A stretch of DNA of 64,000 bases from the NCBI RefSeq assembly GCF_024809855.1, contig NZ_JANUEM010000004.1, positions 124,001-188,000 of the forward strand, written 5' to 3'. Below, piece after piece: positions 35,602 through 46,606 of the stretch. The translations under genes and the position numbers were made by a program. Origin of the DNA: Rheinheimera pacifica. Its GTDB lineage: Bacteria; Pseudomonadota; Gammaproteobacteria; Enterobacterales; Alteromonadaceae. Position 1 is the first letter of the stretch. Each line of letters begins with the position of its first letter. A model generated the notes under the pieces. That model worked only from the letters and a program-made list of their open reading frames with translations. It ran no database searches and had not been told where the DNA came from.

Positions 35602-37524
35602 TTATACCCGGTACTCAGACAAAATAGCCACCAGCGTTTCGCATTGCTGCATTAATGCCGTGCTGGTTTGCTGCGCTATTTCAGACTGCTGCGCACTGTC
35701 TTGTGCCAACTGCCTAATTTGCCGGGTTTTCTGGTTAATATTTTCTGCTACTGTGCTTTGCTGCTCAGCAGCGCTGGCGATACCGGCATTCTGGCTTTTT
35801 ATCTGATCTACCGCCGATTGCACAGCATGCAGTGCATTACGCGCACCTTCGGCAAATTTAACGTTATCAGCTACAGTCAGCTTATAGCGGCTGTTAATTT
35901 CTTCAACAGAGGCTACACCGCTTTCCAAGCCGGAGATCATCTGTTTTATTTCACCGGTAGAGGCCTGAGTTCTGCCGGCCAGCGACCTGACTTCGTCAGC
36001 TACCACGCTAAAACCACGGCCCTGTTCTCCGGCTCTGGCCGCTTCAATAGCTGCATTAAGTGCCAGCAGGTTAGTTTGCTCAGCAATACTGTTAATCACT
36101 TCCAGCACTTTGGCAATGTCCTGGCTGGCTTTGGTCAGTGAGTTTATCGCCTGTTCAGACTCTGCCACTGCTCGCATTTGCTGCTGTGAGTTAGCTACCG
36201 TGTTTTCAATAACCTCCATAACCTGCTCTGCCAGTGCAGCTACTTCCTGCGTCGCGGTTTCTGCATCCAACGCCCCTGTCGCAACAGCGTGTGAGGTGGT
36301 AGTCATTTCTTCTATGGCATTGGCAATAGCGGTGGTGTCATGGGTTTGCTGGGTAATTTTATGCAGTGCCTGTTTAGCAGCCTGCTCCATGGTCACTGCA
36401 GAATGCTTAAGCCCGCCCGATACCTGCTGCACATCAACAATAGTGCGCCGCACCCGGTCCAGCAGCGCATCAAAGCCGCTGGCCATAGTACCTATTTCAT
36501 CTTTACGATCAAAGTTAAGCCGGGCGGTTAGGTCGCCTTCACCTTCAACAATATTGGCCAAAGACGCATTTACTTTATTCAGCGGTTGAATAACCACACG
36601 GCGGGTCAGAAAAAACACCAGCGCAATCAGCAAAATGCCAAATATCACCACTAAAGCAATTAGTGAACGCAAGGTTTGCCATACCAGGCTATTTCTTTCG
36701 GTTTCGGAATATACCAGGTGTACTTTGTAACCCCACGGGCTAAATTCCAGCGTTTGTTGCTGCCAACCATCGTTTTGCCCGGCCAGAATTTGCTGTACCG
36801 CATCCGTGGCAATATTGTCAGAGTTCACCCGTACTTTGCCGCTGCGATCTTCAATAGCTACAAAGCCCTGCGTTAATAACCGGCTTTGCATCACCATGCG
36901 GTTTAACGCTTCTAAATCAGCGCGGTAGCCCACGTAGCTGATACCAATCACGTTATTGTTGCCATCTTTTAATGGCTCATAGCCGGTTACAAAAGGGTTG
37001 CTTAAAATATCCACCACACCATAAAACGCCGTGCCACGGCGGATAGCAGCAATAGCCAGGCCGTTAGGATCCAGTACAGTGCCTATAGCCCTGTTATTGT
37101 TGGTGATTACATTAGTGGAAATGCGCACAAAGTCGTTATTGTCGCGGCTGAATAAAGTGGCCGTGCCACCCATAATAGCGGTAACGGCATCGACCAGTTC
37201 AAAACGGTTAGCCTGGCCTGTGCCATTAAATACCAAATCGTTTACGCTGCGCCCCGCGACATCAACCGGCGCACCAACATCTACCGGCCCACTTTCGGCA
37301 ATACGTTGATTTAACAAGCGCATGCTACTTTTTACCTGTGCCTGCATCAGGTTGTCGGTCAGCGTTAGCAACGCAACAATCTCGCGGCCAAGTTGCTGAC
37401 GTTCGCGCTCAAGTTGCTCTGTTAGCTTACCGGCTTCACGGCCAGAGATAAGTGCTATAACAATAGCGGCGATAACAACAACCAAGCCAGTCAGCCAGAC
37501 TATAAAGGTTTTTTGTAATGTCAT
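35602..37524 (-). CDS. Methyl-accepting chemotaxis protein with Cache sensor
   Basis: A 640-residue chemoreceptor. One helix at about 7-27 ([20 protein letters not shown]) leads into a periplasmic Cache3/Cache2-type sensor (about 30-275) with [20 protein letters not shown] and [21 protein letters not shown] second helix ([20 protein letters not shown]) and a HAMP domain ([20 protein letters not shown]) follow. The cytoplasmic tip is [20 protein letters not shown] with [15 protein letters not shown], diagnostic for MCPs. The ligand is unknown. Like many marine receptors it has no C-terminal CheR-tethering pentapeptide; it ends ILSEYRV. Confidence 0.95.
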   Translation of the reverse strand: MTLQKTFIVWLTGLVVVIAAIVIALISGREAGKLTEQLERERQQLGREIVALLTLTDNLMQAQVKSSMRLLNQRIAESGPVDVGAPVDVAGRSVNDLVFNGTGQANRFELVDAVTAIMGGTATLFSRDNNDFVRISTNVITNNNRAIGTVLDPNGLAIAAIRRGTAFYGVVDILSNPFVTGYEPLKDGNNNVIGISYVGYRADLEALNRMVMQSRLLTQGFVAIEDRSGKVRVNSDNIATDAVQQILAGQNDGWQQQTLEFSPWGYKVHLVYSETERNSLVWQTLRSLIALVVIFGILLIALVFFLTRRVVIQPLNKVNASLANIVEGEGDLTARLNFDRKDEIGTMASGFDALLDRVRRTIVDVQQVSGGLKHSAVTMEQAAKQALHKITQQTHDTTAIANAIEEMTTTSHAVATGALDAETATQEVAALAEQVMEVIENTVANSQQQMRAVAESEQAINSLTKASQDIAKVLEVINSIAEQTNLLALNAAIEAARAGEQGRGFSVVADEVRSLAGRTQASTGEIKQMISGLESGVASVEEINSRYKLTVADNVKFAEGARNALHAVQSAVDQIKSQNAGIASAAEQQSTVAENINQKTRQIRQLAQDSAQQSEIAQQTSTALMQQCETLVAILSEYRV

Positions 37525-37554
37525 ATTTATCTCTTTACGTGATGTAAGCTGTTA

Positions 37555-39345
37555 TCAGGGTTGTATCAGCACCGGATATTTCAGGTACTGATTGTCGTAA
37601 AACGGCATTTGCCGGTAAAACCAGTTGTAGCGCTCGCGCGGGTTATTTTTAAGCTCTTCATTTTTAGCCAGAGCCTGCTCGAACTGTTGCTGCAGTTCAG
37701 GTTGCTGTGCCAGCATGCGCTCAATCAATGGCTCTATGGCATAAGGTTCAAAATATTCAGTGCGCTCGAAGATACCGGGGAAAAAGCCCCAGCTAAAGAA
37801 TGAATCCGGTGCGGCCGGCTCCAGCAAGGCAACAGCCAGGCGGCCTAACGGCTGATCGGTATCTACTTTTACCCAGCCCGCCCCTAGCGTACGGCTGATG
37901 TTGCTGCGGCTGAAACTGGCGTCCTGCAACATAAAGCGGCCCTCAAACGGCTTTGCTGCAAATTGGTGTGCCGTAACACTAAGCTGCTGCAGGGTAACTT
38001 TTTGTGCTTTATCCAGCACCGTTACGGCAATACCGTGCAGTTTCAGCCGTTCTATCACTGCATGCTGCTCAGGTGGCAGCCAGTAGGCTTTGGGTATGAT
38101 AATTTCGTTTTCTGCAACCTTATCCCAGTACACCGGCAGTTTTTCATACAGTGTTGGTTGTCCTGTCCAGGCAACATAGCTATCACCGCTGATAGCGGAT
38201 TGCTTTAACTGATAGCTGATACCTTTAAAGTCAATGTAGTCTGGCTGCTCACTGGCCGTATAGCTAAGCGCCATGCGTCGTGGCCTGGCCTGTATGTCAG
38301 CCTGGCGGGCCAGAATAAGCGCCTTACCCTGCTCATTTAACAATTGCAGGCTATGTTCCAGCAGCACATAGGTGCCCAACACCCGCTGGCGGTAAGGTTT
38401 TAAGCTGTGGTTTTCTACCAGTACTGTCGGTAAATGGCGTGCATCGCCATAACCGTTAGAATAACGCGGGCTGGCGGTCCAGCCGCTGATCCCTTTGCTG
38501 AAGTCTTTACTGTCAATGCCAAACACCAGCGGGCCTGGAATATGCCCGGCTTGCTCCAGCGCATCGTTTACTGCCGGGCGGTATACCCGGGCTAACCAGC
38601 TGGCACCATTAGGGCTTAAAGCAGCAAAAGGCTCGTTAAAACCATAGGTAATGTCGTACTGGTAGTCTTCGCCGTCTGTAACATGAATATCAATATACAA
38701 ATCTGGCTGGTAGCGGTTTATAACTCCCAGCAGTGCCTGCATTTCGGGCGCATCAGCTTTGGCATAATCACGGTTTAAATTCAGGTTTTGTGCGGTAGCG
38801 CGCCAGCCTTGCTGTAACGGGCCACGCTGGTTCATCCGGTTATATAACGAGCGCCGTTCATGGCCGTCTGCTGACAATACCGGAATAAATAATAAGTCAG
38901 CACCGGCCAGTAAATGGGCTTTATCGCCCTGAGTAATATCGCGCAGTAGCATTAAGCCGGCATCTTTACCATCAATCTCACCGCTGTGAATACCGGCTTG
39001 TACCAACAGCAAAGGCCGCTCCGGGTTTTGTGCAATTTTATGTAATGCTTTACTGGCTTTAACCAGATACAAGGGGCGGCCCTGTGCACTCAGGCCAAAT
39101 TGTTCCAGCTCAAGTAACTCTGAGCTGTCTACCAGTTTACGCAAATAAGCCAGAGTAGCGTTGTAATCAGGGCTGTCAGTCAGCTCTGTCAGTTCGGCGG
39201 GGGTAACCCAGGGGGCATTGCGGGTTTTTACTAACGCCTCGCTTTTGCCACTCCAGGCCTGCAGGGGCGGCAACCAGTCTGCTGCCGGTAACTGAAATGG
39301 CAGCACTACGCTACCGGCAAGCACTACAGCTAAAAACCTGTTCAT
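37555..39345 (-). CDS. M14 family zinc carboxypeptidase, secreted
   Basis: A 596-residue protein with signal peptide MNRFLAVVLAGSVVLPFQLP, then AADW. The M14 zinc motif is HSGEIDGKDAGLMLLRDI (H-x2-E). The third ligand is probably the His of LYIDIHVTDGEDYQY. The substrate-binding pattern NLNLNRDYAKADAPEMQALL is also typical. The gene is close to the chemoreceptor (30 bp) and to the RND efflux pair (1 bp gap from the permease stop). The role is likely periplasmic peptide processing; the link to efflux is positional only. Confidence 0.9.
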   Translation of the reverse strand: MNRFLAVVLAGSVVLPFQLPAADWLPPLQAWSGKSEALVKTRNAPWVTPAELTELTDSPDYNATLAYLRKLVDSSELLELEQFGLSAQGRPLYLVKASKALHKIAQNPERPLLLVQAGIHSGEIDGKDAGLMLLRDITQGDKAHLLAGADLLFIPVLSADGHERRSLYNRMNQRGPLQQGWRATAQNLNLNRDYAKADAPEMQALLGVINRYQPDLYIDIHVTDGEDYQYDITYGFNEPFAALSPNGASWLARVYRPAVNDALEQAGHIPGPLVFGIDSKDFSKGISGWTASPRYSNGYGDARHLPTVLVENHSLKPYRQRVLGTYVLLEHSLQLLNEQGKALILARQADIQARPRRMALSYTASEQPDYIDFKGISYQLKQSAISGDSYVAWTGQPTLYEKLPVYWDKVAENEIIIPKAYWLPPEQHAVIERLKLHGIAVTVLDKAQKVTLQQLSVTAHQFAAKPFEGRFMLQDASFSRSNISRTLGAGWVKVDTDQPLGRLAVALLEPAAPDSFFSWGFFPGIFERTEYFEPYAIEPLIERMLAQQPELQQQFEQALAKNEELKNNPRERYNWFYRQMPFYDNQYLKYPVLIQP

Positions 39346-39346
39346 A

Positions 39347-42300
39347 TTATTCCTGTATCGTTTTTATTTTAAATACGCTGCAGTACAGCACTGGCAAAAA
39401 CAGCAATGTCAGTATCGTTGCAAAACCCAGACCAAACATAATGACTACAGCCAGGCTGGCAAAAAAATCATCACCCAATAGCGGTAACATGCCTAAAATG
39501 GTGGTAATCGCCGCCATAGATACCGGCCGTACCCGGCTAACAGCACTGTCAAATACCGCATTAAACGCTGCCTTGCCCTCTTCCAGTTCCAGCTTTATTT
39601 GCTCTACCAGCACAATACAGTTTTTAATCAGCATGCCCGATAAGCTTAAAAAGCCCAGCAGGGCAATAAAGCCAAAAGGCGCTCCCAGTAATAACAAACC
39701 GAAACTGACACCGATAATCGCCAGTGGCACACAAGCCCATATCACCAGAGCACTGCGCAGTGAGTTAAACAGCAGCACGGTAATGACAAACATCATCAGA
39801 TAACCCAGCGGCAGTGAGCTGAACAGTGCCTTTTGCGCTTTTTGCTGGGCTTCATACTCACCACCCCAGTTAAGAAAGTAACCGGTTGGCAGCTCAATCG
39901 CTTCAATGCTGGCTTTTACCCGCCCCAGCAATGCTGCCGCAGTATCATCAGATAAGTTGTCATGATCGGCCATTACCGTGATCGTGCGTTTACGGTCACG
40001 CCGCTGGATCTGCGCTTCTTCCCACACCAGATCAAAACCGGTAACAACCTGGGTTATCGGCACATAACGCTGCAGTTTATTGCTGTATACCTGTAAGTCA
40101 TACAAGGCATCGAGGTTATCCCGTTCAGCCAACGGCGAACGGGCCACTATCGGCAGCAAATGGGTACCGTCACGATATATACCTACCGTGCGGCCCGACA
40201 TGCTGCTTAGCAACACATCATCAATATCCTGCTTACTGATCCCGGCACGGCGTGCCATGGCTTCATTAAAGCGCGGCCGGATCACCTTGGTACGCTCACG
40301 CCAGTTGTCACGTACACTGACTGCGCGGCCATCGGCCAGCAAAATACTTTGTGCCTGCTCTGCCAACTGGCGCAGCACGTCCGGGTCGGCACCGCTAAAA
40401 CGGGCTTCTATTTTCGCCGGTGTTGACGGCCCCACTTCAAGCCGCAGTAACTTGTACTGCAACCGGGGTAACTGCTCGGTGAGATAACTGCGGGTTTGTT
40501 GCATCAGGGCCGGTAACTGATCACGTTCTTCAGCTCTGACAATAAGCTGGCTATAGGCAGCGAAGCTTTTTTCCGGCTGATAGGTTAACATAAAGCGATC
40601 GGCCCCGCGGCCACTGGTACTGGTAACATGGCTGACACCTTCAAGGCTGCGGATATAATTCATCAGCGCCACGGCGTCTTCTGCCGAATGGCGAATATCT
40701 GTGCCTTCGGGTTGCCATAAATCTACCAGAAAAATAGGTGTATTTGACGGCGGAAAAAACACCTGTTTTACCTTACCAAAACCAATAACAGCAACCACCA
40801 GTAAGCTGACGGTTAACCCATAGGTTGCCAGCCGGTAACGCAAAGCTATATGTAATACCTTACGGTATAGCGTAAAAATAAACCCCTGATATAGCGCTTC
40901 AGGTTCACTGCTTTGTTGCAGTTTGTCTTTAAACAGCATACTGGCAAAAAATGGTGTCAGCGTAATTGCTGTTACCCAGCTTAATAACAACGACACCAGT
41001 AACACCCAAAATAAACTACCGGCAAATTCGCCGGTGGCATCGCTGGACAATCCGATAGGCGCAAAGGCGGCAATAGCTATAACGGTGGCGCCCAGCAGCG
41101 GCCATTGTGTTTGCTTAACAATTAAACTGGCGGCATCAGCCAGTTTTAAGCGCCGCTGCATACCAATTAAAATGCCTTCGGTAATAACAATAGCGTTATC
41201 AACCAGCATACCCAACGCAATAACCAGCGCGCCCAGCGAAACACGTTGCAGTTCAATATTCATCTGGCGCATAAAAATAAAGGTGCCAAGTACCGTAAGC
41301 AGCAAAATCAGGCCAATTAAAATGCCGCTGCGCAGCCCCATAAAAATCAGCAATACCACAATAACAATGGCTACCGCTTCTGCCAGATTAATAATAAAAC
41401 TGCTAACCGAACCGGCCACTTCGTCTGGCTGGTTATAAATGGTATGCAACTCTATGCCTACCGGCCTGTTGTACTCAAGCTCGGCCAGGCGTTGCTGAAT
41501 TTGTTCTCCGGCATCCACTACGTTAACCCCACCCGAGAACGATACCCCCAGTGTTAGTGCATTCTGGCCGGCAAAGCGGATCAACTGGCTGGGTACTTCG
41601 GCATTTTCACGGTACACCCGGGCAACGTCACCTAAATAAATCAGCTCCTTTGAATCCGGGCTGCTGATAATCAGGTTTTCCAGCTCAGCCACCGACTGAA
41701 ATTCACCGGTAGGATAAATACGCAGCCGGTCCGGCCCGACTTTAATTGAACCGGCATTGGCCACCATATTCTGGCTTTGCAGCAAGGCCGATAAGGTTTG
41801 CGGCGCTATCCCTAACGCTGTTAAACGCGGGCGGGAAATTTCAACAATAACCTGCTCCTGCTGTACACCACCTACCGCGACTTTGCCTACGCTGGGTACC
41901 AGCACCAACTCCCGGCGTAAAAAGTCCACGTAGTCGCGCAATTCATCATCGCCGTACCCCTCACCGGTAACAGCATATAAAATGCCATATACATCACCAA
42001 AGTCATCTTTTACCTGTGGTGTTTGCACACCGGGCGGTAATTGTGGCTGCAAATCATTAACTTTGTGGCGTAACTCATCCCAGATTTGTTTTAATTCTCT
42101 AGCGCGGTAGGTGTCTTTCATTTCTACCATCAGCTGCGACAAGCCCGCAGTAGAAACTGACGTAACATGATTGACATAAGGTAATTGCTGAATGGCATTC
42201 TCCAGCGGGTAAGTTACCTCTTCTTCAACCTGCAGTGGTGAAGCACCGGGATACTGGGTAATAATTAACGCCTGTTTTAACGTAAATTGTGGATCTTCCA

Positions 42301-42403
42301 GCCGCCCTAACCCCAGATATGACACTATGCCACCAAACAATAAAATAGCGGCAAACAGCCAGGATGATGTGCGGTACTGAATAAAATAGCGCGCCAGATC
42401 CAT
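39347..42403 (-). CDS. RND efflux permease
   Basis: An inner-membrane proton antiporter of 1018 residues. It opens RYFIQYRTSSWLFAAILLFG and GLGRLEDPQFTLKQALIITQ, the N terminus of an AcrB-like RND protein. Twelve helices and two large periplasmic loops are present, including YPGASPLQVEEEVTYPLENA. The charged residues in helix 4 needed for proton movement are seen in ALGMLVDNAIVITEGI. It starts 2 bp after the adaptor gene. It is probably a multidrug or metabolite exporter working with a TolC-like protein encoded elsewhere. The substrate is not predictable from sequence. Confidence 0.93.
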   Translation of the reverse strand: MDLARYFIQYRTSSWLFAAILLFGGIVSYLGLGRLEDPQFTLKQALIITQYPGASPLQVEEEVTYPLENAIQQLPYVNHVTSVSTAGLSQLMVEMKDTYRARELKQIWDELRHKVNDLQPQLPPGVQTPQVKDDFGDVYGILYAVTGEGYGDDELRDYVDFLRRELVLVPSVGKVAVGGVQQEQVIVEISRPRLTALGIAPQTLSALLQSQNMVANAGSIKVGPDRLRIYPTGEFQSVAELENLIISSPDSKELIYLGDVARVYRENAEVPSQLIRFAGQNALTLGVSFSGGVNVVDAGEQIQQRLAELEYNRPVGIELHTIYNQPDEVAGSVSSFIINLAEAVAIVIVVLLIFMGLRSGILIGLILLLTVLGTFIFMRQMNIELQRVSLGALVIALGMLVDNAIVITEGILIGMQRRLKLADAASLIVKQTQWPLLGATVIAIAAFAPIGLSSDATGEFAGSLFWVLLVSLLLSWVTAITLTPFFASMLFKDKLQQSSEPEALYQGFIFTLYRKVLHIALRYRLATYGLTVSLLVVAVIGFGKVKQVFFPPSNTPIFLVDLWQPEGTDIRHSAEDAVALMNYIRSLEGVSHVTSTSGRGADRFMLTYQPEKSFAAYSQLIVRAEERDQLPALMQQTRSYLTEQLPRLQYKLLRLEVGPSTPAKIEARFSGADPDVLRQLAEQAQSILLADGRAVSVRDNWRERTKVIRPRFNEAMARRAGISKQDIDDVLLSSMSGRTVGIYRDGTHLLPIVARSPLAERDNLDALYDLQVYSNKLQRYVPITQVVTGFDLVWEEAQIQRRDRKRTITVMADHDNLSDDTAAALLGRVKASIEAIELPTGYFLNWGGEYEAQQKAQKALFSSLPLGYLMMFVITVLLFNSLRSALVIWACVPLAIIGVSFGLLLLGAPFGFIALLGFLSLSGMLIKNCIVLVEQIKLELEEGKAAFNAVFDSAVSRVRPVSMAAITTILGMLPLLGDDFFASLAVVIMFGLGFATILTLLFLPVLYCSVFKIKTIQE

Positions 42404-42405
42404 AC

Positions 42406-43497
42406 TTACAGCCCCCGCTCACGCACCCAGGGCCTGACCTGCTGGCCTTCAGTTAACTGCTGTACCCCGGCAATAACCACCTGCTCGCCTGCTGCCAGAC
42501 CAGATGTTATCGCCGCACCGGCACTGGTTAAGCTGCTAACGGTAACCGCACGTTTGCTCACCGTGCCACTGTCGTTGTTATAAACCCAGACATAGCTTTG
42601 CTGTGAAGCCAGCGGCTCACTGCCGGGCATAAAAATAGCGGTAGCCGGAATAAACAAGGCATCAATATACACATTGCTGATTTTACTAACTTCGGCAATA
42701 ACATTGGCAGTCATACCCGACAGCACATTAAAATCGGTTGGCGTGGGCATACTAAACACCACTTTAAAACTATTGGTGGCAGGATCGGCCTGGGTATCCC
42801 ACTCACGGATACGGGCACGGTAGCGGTACAACGGGTGCGAGTCGAATACCACTTCGGGCTGGTAGTCAAAATCTTTACGCACGTTGGATATCACATCTTC
42901 CGGCACCTGGATCACCACATCTACCTGATCACGTACCTGCAGTTCCATAATGGCCTGCTGCGCCGCAACATTCTCGTGGTTTTCAACCAGTAGGCGGGAA
43001 ATATTACCGGCAAAAGGTGCCTCCAGCCGGGTGTAGCTGAGGGCAGTTTCTGCCGTGGATAAATCGGCCTGCGCTACCTGTAACTGGGCTTTGGCTTCAT
43101 CAAATACCGCCTGAGACACCAGCTTTTGGCTTATTAGCTGCTCAGAGCGGGTAAACTGGGTTTGCGACAGCTCAAAACGGGCACGGGCCTGATCCAGTTT
43201 TAGTTTAAAATCGGTATCGTCCAGCCTGGCCAGCAACTGGCCTTTTTCAACAGCCTGGCCCGGCCTGGCTGCCAGTTGTACCAGTTTACCACTAACACGA
43301 AAGGTTAAACTGGCACGTTCTGTTGGTGCAACCACCGCCGGAAACTGCCTTACAGCGCCGCTGGCATCAGCCGTTACCTGATGCAACTTTACTGGCCTTG
43401 CCTGTGGCGGGCTGGATTCAGGTTCAGCTTTTGAACAAGCGCCAAGCAAAAATACAGCGGATATTGACAGAAAAACAAGCGGCCGTAAGTGCAGCAT
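42406..43497 (-). CDS. RND periplasmic adaptor (membrane fusion lipoprotein)
   Basis: About 363 residues starting MLHLRPLVFLSISAVFLLGA with lipobox LLGACSKAEPE. The order is lipoyl half (RVSGKLVQLAARPGQAVEKG; QLLARLDDTDF), a coiled-coil hairpin (ARFELSQTQFTRSEQLISQK; LVSQAVFDEAKAQLQVAQAD), the second lipoyl half (LEAPFAGNISRLLVENHENV) and a beta-barrel. The ATG at 43497 is preferred because AGGA lies seven bases before it; the ATG three codons upstream has no room for a ribosome site. It is the first gene of the efflux operon with the permease. Confidence 0.92.
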   Translation of the reverse strand: MLHLRPLVFLSISAVFLLGACSKAEPESSPPQARPVKLHQVTADASGAVRQFPAVVAPTERASLTFRVSGKLVQLAARPGQAVEKGQLLARLDDTDFKLKLDQARARFELSQTQFTRSEQLISQKLVSQAVFDEAKAQLQVAQADLSTAETALSYTRLEAPFAGNISRLLVENHENVAAQQAIMELQVRDQVDVVIQVPEDVISNVRKDFDYQPEVVFDSHPLYRYRARIREWDTQADPATNSFKVVFSMPTPTDFNVLSGMTANVIAEVSKISNVYIDALFIPATAIFMPGSEPLASQQSYVWVYNNDSGTVSKRAVTVSSLTSAGAAITSGLAAGEQVVIAGVQQLTEGQQVRPWVRERGL

Positions 43498-43618
43498 AGG
43501 TATCATCCTGAAACAGTAATAAATAAAGGTGCTGTTAAAGCGTAGCCAAGTCTGGCCGGAACGTTGTATTTAACATTAAAATCAGCCGGCTCACAGCATA
43601 TTTTGCGCTTGTACCATG

Positions 43619-43643
43619 AAAAAACCCGCCCCTGGGGCGGGTT
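43619..43643 (-). terminator. Rho-independent terminator of the porin gene
   Basis: On the minus strand, AACCCGCCCC pairs with GGGGCGGGTT around a 1-nt centre and is followed by a T run. It lies about 24 bp after the porin stop codon. Confidence 0.88.
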
Positions 43644-43666
43644 AGCATCAGCCTGGCTGATATTAA

Positions 43667-44452
43667 TCAGAAACGGTAGCTGGCACCGAGCATGTATACA
43701 TCGTCATCGGTCAGGAAATCATCAAACGTTACTGCCGCATGCAAAGCCAGATTCGGCTGTAAATACCAACTGCCGCGCACCGTAACACTGTCTTTATCGG
43801 CATTGACTACGTCATCTGACAACCAGTTATAAGCCAGACCTAACGAAATATTGCGGCCAAAATAGTAATCGGCAGCCACACCATATTCTGCTCCATCCTG
43901 TTTTTTCAGATCCATATAACGGGCTTCGATATTAATAAAATTGCCGTTTTCCAATGCCAGTAATTTTTTCGTGCTCACGCCGTATTCGGTATAGCTACCC
44001 TCACCGTCCGGCCGGGTTTGGCGTGTATCCAGTTTTACCAGCCAGTCGCCGCTGACAAAATAACCCAGGCTGGCTTCAATTATGCGATCATCAGAGCTGT
44101 TAAATTCGTTCACATTAAGCGCTGCATAAAAGTTATGCGCCATATCCTGATACACACCACCCACTTGCCAGCCGCTGATGCTGTAGTCAGGCTCATCCGG
44201 GTAATCTACATTGCTGTAGCTGTAGCCCGCATGCACACTGGCATTACGGTTGATAAACGCCGCTTCAGCATAAGGTACTGTACCGTAGCTTACCGGCGTT
44301 AAATAAAATTGATGCCGTACTGACCAGTTTTGTACTTCGCCGTTATCGACATCTCCCCAGCCAAAACGGGCATCAGACTGGTGCTGGTAGGTGTTTGCCA
44401 TCGCAGAAACAGAAAAAGCGGCGATAAAAGAAGCTAATAATGTACGTTTCAT
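43667..44452 (-). CDS. Outer-membrane beta-barrel porin-like protein
   Basis: A 261-residue protein with signal peptide MKRTLLASFIAAFSVSAMAN. The rest alternates aromatic and polar residues, as in a small porin (HAGYSYSNVDYPDEPDYSIS; IEASLGYFVSGDWLVKLDTR), and it ends in the assembly signal GASYRF. It resembles the putative general porin family common in Alteromonadales. The start has AGGACAATT before the ATG. A strong terminator follows. It is single-gene, just upstream of the efflux operon on the same strand. Confidence 0.8.
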   Translation of the reverse strand: MKRTLLASFIAAFSVSAMANTYQHQSDARFGWGDVDNGEVQNWSVRHQFYLTPVSYGTVPYAEAAFINRNASVHAGYSYSNVDYPDEPDYSISGWQVGGVYQDMAHNFYAALNVNEFNSSDDRIIEASLGYFVSGDWLVKLDTRQTRPDGEGSYTEYGVSTKKLLALENGNFINIEARYMDLKKQDGAEYGVAADYYFGRNISLGLAYNWLSDDVVNADKDSVTVRGSWYLQPNLALHAAVTFDDFLTDDDVYMLGASYRF

Positions 44453-44608
44453 AATTGTCCTTCCTGATTAAATGCACGGGGTTAGGTACAAAGCATTAAC
44501 CCGCGCGCATACTATCAGTGATGGCTGAACAATCAATGAACCTAAGTAGCTTTGAAGCTGCTGTTTTGCAACAGAATATTGCAATTGTACAAATCAACAG
44601 CAGCGTGA

Positions 44609-46606
44609 TTAGATTTCCAGCAATGCTTGCTTTAGCATATGCACTTTATCGCGTAGCTGGGCAGCCTGCTCAAATTCAAGATCACGGGCATGCTGCAACA
44701 TTTTTTGCTCCAGTTGCTTAATTTCTGCCTCTACCTGATAAGGGGTTTTACCTTTAACCAGACGCACTTTTTCTGCCACCATCGGCAGCGCCGGGCTGGC
44801 ATCCTGGCCTAAGTCCATAACATCAGCAATTTTCTTTTTAATAGCAGTAGGTAAAATACCATGCTCGAGGTTAAATTGCTGCTGTTTGGTACGACGCCGC
44901 TCGGTTTCACTTATCGCCCGCTGCATTGAGCCGGTAATACGATCAGCGTACAGAATGGCCCGGCCGTCAAGGTTACGTGCCGCCCGGCCTATAGTTTGAA
45001 TAAGCGAGCGATCTGAACGCAAAAAGCCTTCTTTATCGGCATCCAGTATTGCCACCAGCGACACTTCCGGAATATCCAGCCCTTCACGCAGCAGGTTAAT
45101 ACCCACCAGTACATCGAATACGCCCAGGCGTAAATCGCGGATAATCTCCATGCGCTCTACGGTATCAATATCCGAGTGCAGGTAACGTACTTTAACGCCA
45201 TGCTCGTTCAGGTAATCGGTTAAATCCTCGGCCATTTTTTTCGTGAGCGTAGTAACCAGCACCCGCTCTTTACGCTCAGCGCGGATAAAAGCTTCCGACA
45301 GTAAATCATCCACCTGTGTTGCTACCGGGCGGATCTCAATCAACGGATCGACCAGGCCGGTAGGCCTTACTACCTGCTCGACCACTTCACCGGCAGATTG
45401 CTCCAGCTCATACGCAGCTGGCGTTGCTGATACATAAATACGCTGTGGCGCTATGGCTTCAAATTCATCAAATTTCAGCGGCCGGTTATCCAGCGCCGAC
45501 GGTAAACGAAAGCCATAGTTAACCAGGTTTTCTTTGCGTGAACGGTCACCTTTATACATAGCGCCAATTTGCGACACCGTAACGTGCGACTCATCAATAA
45601 ACATCAGGCCGTCGGCCGGGAAATAGTCCAGCAGCGTTGGCGGTGGCTCGCCGTTGGCGCGGCCGGATAAATAGCGCGAGTAGTTTTCAATGCCCGAGCA
45701 GTAACCCAGCTCTACCATCATTTCAATATCAAACAGGGTGCGCTGGCTTAAACGCTGCTCTTCTACCAGCTTGTTATTGGTCAGCAGCTCATCGCGCCGC
45801 TGCTTTAGCTCAACTTTAATTTCATCTACCGCTGCCAGTATTTTTTCCCGCGGCGTAACGTAGTGCGTTTTCGGGTAAACGGTATAGCGGGTAACCACTT
45901 TTTCTACCGAGCCGGTTAACGGGTCAAAAATACTGATGCGCTCTATTTCTTCGTCAAACAGCTCTACTCTTACGGCGATATCGTCCGATTCGGCCGGAAA
46001 AATATCAATCACATCGCCCCTTACCCGGTACGTAGCACGCTGAAACTCAATGTCATTACGGCTGTACTGCAACTCGGCCAGGCGGCGTAAAATAAAGCGC
46101 TGATCAACAATGTCGCCTACTTTTAAATGCAGCAGCATTTTCATATAGGATTCCGGATCGCCAAGGCCGTAAATAGCAGAAACGGAAGCAATAATCACCA
46201 CATCGCGCCGCTCCATCAGCGCTTTGGTTGCCGATAAGCGCATTTGCTCGATGTGTTCATTGATCGAAGCATCTTTTTCAATAAACGTATCGGTAGAAGG
46301 CACGTAGGCTTCGGGCTGGTAGTAGTCGTAATATGACACAAAGTACTCTACCGCATTATGCGGGAAGAACTCTTTCATCTCACCGTAAAGCTGCGCCGCC
46401 AGCGTTTTATTGTGCGCCATAATCAGTGTTGGCCGATCTACCCGTGCAATAACATTAGCCATGGTAAAGGTTTTACCTGAGCCGGTAACGCCGAGTAATG
46501 TCTGGTGAGCCAGACCGGCTTCCAAACCCTCAACCAGTTTATTAATCGCTTCTGGCTGATCGCCGGCGGGTTGGTATTGTGATACCAGCTCAAAGGCACG
46601 TGTCAT
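44609..46606 (-). CDS. uvrB: Excinuclease ABC subunit B
   Basis: A DNA-damage recognition helicase subunit of 665 residues. Motifs are [10 protein letters not shown] (Walker A), the beta-hairpin [30 protein letters not shown] and [20 protein letters not shown] with DADKEGF. The C-terminal UvrC-binding coiled coil is [20 protein letters not shown]. Length is standard. The start overlaps the MATE stop by 4 bp (ATGA), so the two are translationally coupled. No LexA box was found by eye. Confidence 0.97.
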   Translation of the reverse strand: MTRAFELVSQYQPAGDQPEAINKLVEGLEAGLAHQTLLGVTGSGKTFTMANVIARVDRPTLIMAHNKTLAAQLYGEMKEFFPHNAVEYFVSYYDYYQPEAYVPSTDTFIEKDASINEHIEQMRLSATKALMERRDVVIIASVSAIYGLGDPESYMKMLLHLKVGDIVDQRFILRRLAELQYSRNDIEFQRATYRVRGDVIDIFPAESDDIAVRVELFDEEIERISIFDPLTGSVEKVVTRYTVYPKTHYVTPREKILAAVDEIKVELKQRRDELLTNNKLVEEQRLSQRTLFDIEMMVELGYCSGIENYSRYLSGRANGEPPPTLLDYFPADGLMFIDESHVTVSQIGAMYKGDRSRKENLVNYGFRLPSALDNRPLKFDEFEAIAPQRIYVSATPAAYELEQSAGEVVEQVVRPTGLVDPLIEIRPVATQVDDLLSEAFIRAERKERVLVTTLTKKMAEDLTDYLNEHGVKVRYLHSDIDTVERMEIIRDLRLGVFDVLVGINLLREGLDIPEVSLVAILDADKEGFLRSDRSLIQTIGRAARNLDGRAILYADRITGSMQRAISETERRRTKQQQFNLEHGILPTAIKKKIADVMDLGQDASPALPMVAEKVRLVKGKTPYQVEAEIKQLEQKMLQHARDLEFEQAAQLRDKVHMLKQALLEI

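Noticed and set aside
40923-41438. Plus-strand ORF of 171 codons over the RND permease
   Set aside because: It lies wholly opposite a clear RND gene and has shadow-type composition (Ser/Ile/Thr-rich) without motifs.
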